Source: SAT2750 sp964476375 (GTDB lineage: Bacteria; Planctomycetota; Planctomycetia; Pirellulales; Pirellulaceae). Taken from it: 26,392 bases of DNA. The position numbers and the translations under genes are program-made. The stretch is taken from NCBI GenBank assembly GCA_964476375.1, contig CAYYZW010000280.1, forward strand, positions 1-26,392. Reading direction: 5' to 3'. This document shows, in pieces, positions 23,668 through 26,392 of this stretch. The notes beneath the pieces were generated by a model. It searched no databases. It was not told the DNA's origin and was given only the letters and a program-made list of their open reading frames with translations. Within the stretch, counting starts at the first letter, position 1, and every line of letters begins with the position of its first letter.

Positions 23668-24570
23668 ATGAACTCGACTCCACGTACCGTCCACCTTCCG
23701 GTCCTGCTCAGCGAAACGCTTGAATCCCTCCATATCGAGCCTGGTGATACGGTCGTGGACGGGACGCTCGGTGGCGGCGGACATACGCTTGCGATGGCCC
23801 GCCACGTCGGTACCGGCGGCAGGGTCATCTCCCTGGACCGGGACATCTCTGCCATCGACCGATTCGATCCCCTCCGCGAGGGCCTGCCCATCCGTCTGGC
23901 CCAGGCCAATTTTTCTCATATCCCGGAGGTTCTCCAGCAACTGGAGATCCCCCATGTCGATGCCGTCCTGCTCGACCTCGGAATGTCCAGCGACCAGCTC
24001 GCTGATGAACAACGCGGTTTTAGTTTCCAATCCCGCGGAATTCTCGACCTTCGCTTTGACACCAGCGAGGGGGATCCTGCCTGGAGGCTGCTGCAACGCC
24101 TCAGCAAGGACCATATCGCCGATCTCCTTTTTAATTTCGGGGAAGAACGTTTAAGCCGAAAGATCGCCTCTGCGATCGTGCGGTTCCGCTCTGAACAACC
24201 CCTCAAACGACCCGTCGACCTTGCCAGGCTTGTAAGGGATGTCTACCCATCCCACCGCACCGAGAAAATACATCCCGCCACCCGCACATTCCAGGCATTG
24301 CGAATCGCCGTTAACGACGAACTCCGGTCCCTGGAGACAGCCCTGCGGAGAATCCCCACGGTGCTTCGAACGGGGGGCCGGGTCGCGATCATTAGTTTCC
24401 ATTCCCTGGAGGATCGCCGTGTCAAGCATTCCTTCCGGGAAGATCCTCGGCTGAAGGTGCACCAGAAACGGTCGATCACGGCGAGCGATGCGGAGATCGG
24501 TACAAATCCGCGGGCCCGCAGCGCCCGCCTTCGTTTTGCCGAACGCCTTCCGGAAGACGAAAACACGTAA
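23668..24570 (+). CDS. rsmH: 16S rRNA (cytosine1402-N4)-methyltransferase
   Basis: RsmH (MraW) puts the N4-methyl group on C1402 of 16S rRNA. The SAM site VDGTLGGGGHT, the LLDLGMSSDQL segment, RGFSFQSRGILDLRFD, LFNFGEERLSRKIA, HPATRTFQALRIAVNDE and ISFHSLEDR are all typical, and the 300-residue length fits. The ATG at 23668 is preferred (MNSTPRTVHLPVLL); an ATG at 23623 would add 15 residues without family match. In most bacteria rsmH sits in the dcw cell-division cluster with ftsL, but here it follows a glycosyltransferase and ends before a convergent lipoprotein gene. That agrees with planctomycetes, where the dcw cluster is dispersed or lost. Confidence 0.95.
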   Translation: MNSTPRTVHLPVLLSETLESLHIEPGDTVVDGTLGGGGHTLAMARHVGTGGRVISLDRDISAIDRFDPLREGLPIRLAQANFSHIPEVLQQLEIPHVDAVLLDLGMSSDQLADEQRGFSFQSRGILDLRFDTSEGDPAWRLLQRLSKDHIADLLFNFGEERLSRKIASAIVRFRSEQPLKRPVDLARLVRDVYPSHRTEKIHPATRTFQALRIAVNDELRSLETALRRIPTVLRTGGRVAIISFHSLEDRRVKHSFREDPRLKVHQKRSITASDAEIGTNPRARSARLRFAERLPEDENT

Positions 24571-24624
24571 TTCCCTCGGCATCCCAGCTGGTCATCGGGA
24601 GCCTGCATACCTCTTGCTTGGCCA

Positions 24625-24654
24625 CGGCCGCAGCGCCGCTTTTTTGGCCGGCGC
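24625..24654 (+). terminator. Weak hairpin with T-run after rsmH
   Basis: A short CGGC/GCCG stem (24625-24638) is followed by six T (24640-24645); alternatively GCGCCG (24633-24638) pairs with CGGCGC (24649-24654) with the T run in the loop. Position between convergent genes fits transcription ending, but neither fold is strong. Confidence 0.3.
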
Positions 24655-24659
24655 ATGAA

Positions 24660-24690
24660 AAACGGGGCCCGCCGGTGCGGCACCCCGTTT
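24660..24690. terminator. Bidirectional intrinsic terminator between rsmH and the lipoprotein gene
   Basis: AAACGGGG (24660-24667) pairs with CCCCGTTT (24683-24690), with an inner CCGC/GCGG stem around the loop CGGT. On the minus strand the stem runs into five T bases (24662 to 24658), the usual intrinsic terminator form, which would end the DUF1571-lipoprotein transcript. On the plus strand the tail is only TTT. Confidence 0.7.
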
Positions 24691-24711
24691 CCCTGTCCGT
24701 CGATAGGGTGA

Positions 24712-24891
24712 CTAGTTTTCCTCCAGCTGCAGGAAGGAATCGTCGCCCTCCGGTATATAGACTTCGCCGATCTCTATGACAATTTCCGTGGTATCCAGGT
24801 TGACTTCCGGCGGGGGTGTGTCATCTCGCCCCATCCCGCAACCGACAAAACCAAGGACACTTACCAGGATGGCAATTCTTAAATAACGCAT
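24712..24891 (-). CDS. Very small lipoprotein of unknown function
   Basis: 59 residues. MRYLRIAILVSVLGFVGCGMG is a lipoprotein signal with a lipobox ending in FVGC (Cys at about residue 18), so the mature part is about 41 residues, very acidic (DDTPPPEVNLDTTEIVIEIG; EGDDSFLQLEEN). GGAGTGA upstream of the ATG at 24891 supports the start. It lies 34 bases after the DUF1571 gene, so it is likely cotranscribed. No recognised family. Confidence 0.75.
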   Translation of the reverse strand: MRYLRIAILVSVLGFVGCGMGRDDTPPPEVNLDTTEIVIEIGEVYIPEGDDSFLQLEEN

Positions 24892-24925
24892 TTCATCACT
24901 CCGTGAAATGAACAACCCTGCGGGG

Positions 24926-25798
24926 TTATTTCTTCTTGTTGAAATTGTAGTTCTGATTTTTCGGGTCGAAATCCACGTTTTCGAGTCCCACGTTGACCTC
25001 GATATTGACGTAGGTGTATTCCTCCAGCAGCTGGGGGCGAGCCCCTTCTTCGGTCGGCCAGTCATAGGCGGCGTAACGAACCGGTAACTTCAGCTCGTCA
25101 TCTATAAAGATCTGGGCGACGTGGAAATCGAAATGCGGACGGCGCTTGGGATGCTGCACCTGGATCAGGGTACATTTCCGCTTGTTGATCTCGGCCCCCT
25201 TACGGAAGGTGACCTTGCATTCCTTGTGTTTTCGATCCAGCTTTGCCCGGTCGATCATCTGATCAATCAGGTTCTGAATTCCAAACTTCGTCATCGGGTA
25301 ACGCTGGCCCTTCATGGCCAGGGGGCCATCCGGAAGCAGCCAGAGATTGGGAAGGACTCCGCCGGCCCCTCCCTCGTGCACACAGAACTTCCCCTCGTTC
25401 TGTCCCTCGATATAAATCAATTCGCGGCCCTTGACCGTGCTTGGCTTGAGGAAATACATGTAACAACTGAAGGGCACACTGGTCCCCTGGTCATCGCGGC
25501 GATTTCGGACCTTGGTGTAGATATACTCGTAATCCTTCAGCTGGCCATCGACGCGTTCTCGACGAACCAGGGTGGCGGTGTAATCGGTGATTTCCTTGAC
25601 ACAACGCCCACGGCCTTCCATCGCCAGCTTAATGGCCGGGTCGATTGGGTGGGCGACGGCCGGCACCAGGTCTGCCTTCGCGTCGGCCACCTTGACGGCG
25701 GTGGCTTCTTCCTGCCCTGTCACGGCGCTCGTGATGTAACTGCTTGTAATGATGAGTCCAACGATAATTGCGGCTGCAGCACTAACTTTTCGGTACAT
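24926..25798 (-). CDS. Exported DUF1571-family protein
   Basis: 290 residues with an N-terminal hydrophobic signal or anchor (AAAAIIVGLIITSSYITSAVTG, about residues 7-28). The core (about 60-290) is DUF1571, recognised by TDYTATLVRRERVDGQL, YMYFLKPSTVKGRELIYI, and the C-terminal LPVRYAAYDWP and LLEEYTYVNIEVNVGL. The family is restricted largely to planctomycetes and relatives, and its β-strand pattern recalls LolA-like lipid carriers, but no function is proven. AGGAGA 9 bases before the ATG supports the start. It ends in Lys-rich NFNKKK. A small lipoprotein follows in the same operon, and the pair may act together at the outer membrane; this is inference. Confidence 0.88.
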   Translation of the reverse strand: MYRKVSAAAAIIVGLIITSSYITSAVTGQEEATAVKVADAKADLVPAVAHPIDPAIKLAMEGRGRCVKEITDYTATLVRRERVDGQLKDYEYIYTKVRNRRDDQGTSVPFSCYMYFLKPSTVKGRELIYIEGQNEGKFCVHEGGAGGVLPNLWLLPDGPLAMKGQRYPMTKFGIQNLIDQMIDRAKLDRKHKECKVTFRKGAEINKRKCTLIQVQHPKRRPHFDFHVAQIFIDDELKLPVRYAAYDWPTEEGARPQLLEEYTYVNIEVNVGLENVDFDPKNQNYNFNKKK

Positions 25799-26105
25799 AA
25801 CTCGTATTCTCCTGTTTGGAAATCACAGCTCGGGGGAGGTGAGCGACAATGAAGAGAATGTGATTCCGGGTCTTCCCTGATGTGGACACGAATGGTTTCC
25901 GCGCGGATCGAATGATCACGCCCTTCCCTAGAACGGGCGTCTTAGTTCAATATCGCCACTCTGCCAGCGATTCGATTACAATCTCGAGGACAACCCTCCT
26001 TGTTTATCCAACTGGATCAACGTGCACCGGGAGGGAGCATCGGCCGCCCGGATACCCTCGGCAGCTTACGCACCTTAACACCCGACCCTGGAAATCACCT
26101 TCCCA
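25799..26105. other. Divergent spacer between the DUF1571 gene and the metallo-hydrolase, with a hairpin
   Basis: 307 bases without a gene. The only clear structure is a 9-pair hairpin at 25918-25940: ACGCCCTTC and GAAcGGGCGT with one bulged C and loop CCTA. The tail CTTAGTTC is not a T-run, so it could be an operator or leader element. A TACAAT occurs at about 25977-25982 but lacks a -35. No tRNA-like or small-protein sequence was recognised. Confidence 0.5.
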
Positions 26106-26392
26106 ATGCCAGTACCTGAATTTCATGTGATCGTCTCGGAGATGTTCGGCCAGAATACGTTCGTTGCTTTTTCCAGCGGTTCACCCGAGTGCCTCGTCTT
26201 CGATCCCGGCCTGCAGCCGGAGGATATTATCCAGGTCCTGGAATCGGAACACCTGGCCCCCGCAATGATTCTCATCACCCATGGCCATGCCGACCATATC
26301 GGTGGCGTGGCATCCCTCAAGCGACGGTGGCCCGACTGCCCGCTTGTCGTGGGTCGAGGGGATGCCGAGAAGCTCGTCAATCCCGAATTGAA
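26106..26392 (+). CDS. Metallo-beta-lactamase-fold hydrolase, N-terminal part (cut by window end)
   Basis: 95 complete codons from the ATG at 26106 to the window edge. The start is VPEFHVIVSEMFGQNTFVAF, then CLVFDPGLQPEDI, and the metal-binding ITHGHADHIGGVASL (HxHxDH, about residues 57-62). This is the glyoxalase II/YcbL-like group of the superfamily, which hydrolyses thioesters such as S-lactoylglutathione; the exact substrate cannot be read from this part. The upstream ribosome-binding site is weak (GGAAATC). The rest of the protein lies beyond the window. Confidence 0.88.
   Translation, partial: MPVPEFHVIVSEMFGQNTFVAFSSGSPECLVFDPGLQPEDIIQVLESEHLAPAMILITHGHADHIGGVASLKRRWPDCPLVVGRGDAEKLVNPEL

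Noticed and set aside
1..26392. tRNA, rRNA, CRISPR array, insertion sequence, prophage or toxin-antitoxin system
   Set aside because: Nothing resembling cloverleaf genes, direct repeat-spacer arrays, transposases, terminal repeats or phage genes was found; the single tyrosine recombinase is a housekeeping XerC.

Overview
The window looks like chromosomal DNA of a planctomycete (class Planctomycetia, probably Pirellulales-like; GC around 60 % by eye). The main evidence is a three-gene set typical of that phylum: a PSCyt1/DUF1549/DUF1553 giant protein, a Tat-exported DUF1501 protein, and a LamG/PQQ-propeller protein. Further support comes from a DUF1571 protein, a COG4112-like NUDIX protein, a conserved 67-residue planctomycete small protein, and an rsmH gene outside any division (dcw) cluster. 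No rRNA, tRNA, CRISPR array, insertion sequence or prophage was recognised.

Layout. 1-772 (-): 5' part of sucC, interrupted by an in-frame TAG. 871-2235 (-): NtrC-type sigma-54 response regulator, divergent from 2519-3151 (+), a NarL/LuxR-type response regulator, followed by a PL10 pectate lyase (3201-4274, +). 6404-4312 (-): bacillithiol-type deacetylase, a small unknown protein, and a XerC recombinase. 6524-15018 (+): a near-consensus sigma-70 promoter drives the exported DUF1553, DUF1501 and LamG/PQQ/methyltransferase-like genes; the last two overlap by ATGA. 15085-16413 (+): small unknown protein and an OSBS/NSAR-type enolase-superfamily enzyme. 18767-16422 (-): CobL (CbiE-CbiT fusion) and an aldo/keto reductase. 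22327-18864 (-): queA, NUDIX protein, cysteine desulfurase and an A-type Fe-S carrier. 22456-24570 (+): GT4 glycosyltransferase and rsmH. 25798-24712 (-): DUF1571 protein and a tiny lipoprotein. 26106-end (+): start of a metallo-beta-lactamase-fold hydrolase.

How genes may work together. The sigma-54 and NarL-type regulators have no histidine kinase beside them. The pectate lyase and the DUF1553/DUF1501/PQQ-LamG operon fit polysaccharide-degrading envelope functions, though the roles of the DUF proteins are unproven. NUDIX, cysteine desulfurase and A-type carrier form a small Fe-S/sulfur transfer group next to tRNA modification (queA). I see no convincing complete novel system. The best leads are the broken sucC with a dyad operator-like site upstream, the methyltransferase-like insert in the PQQ protein, and the uncharacterised small proteins.
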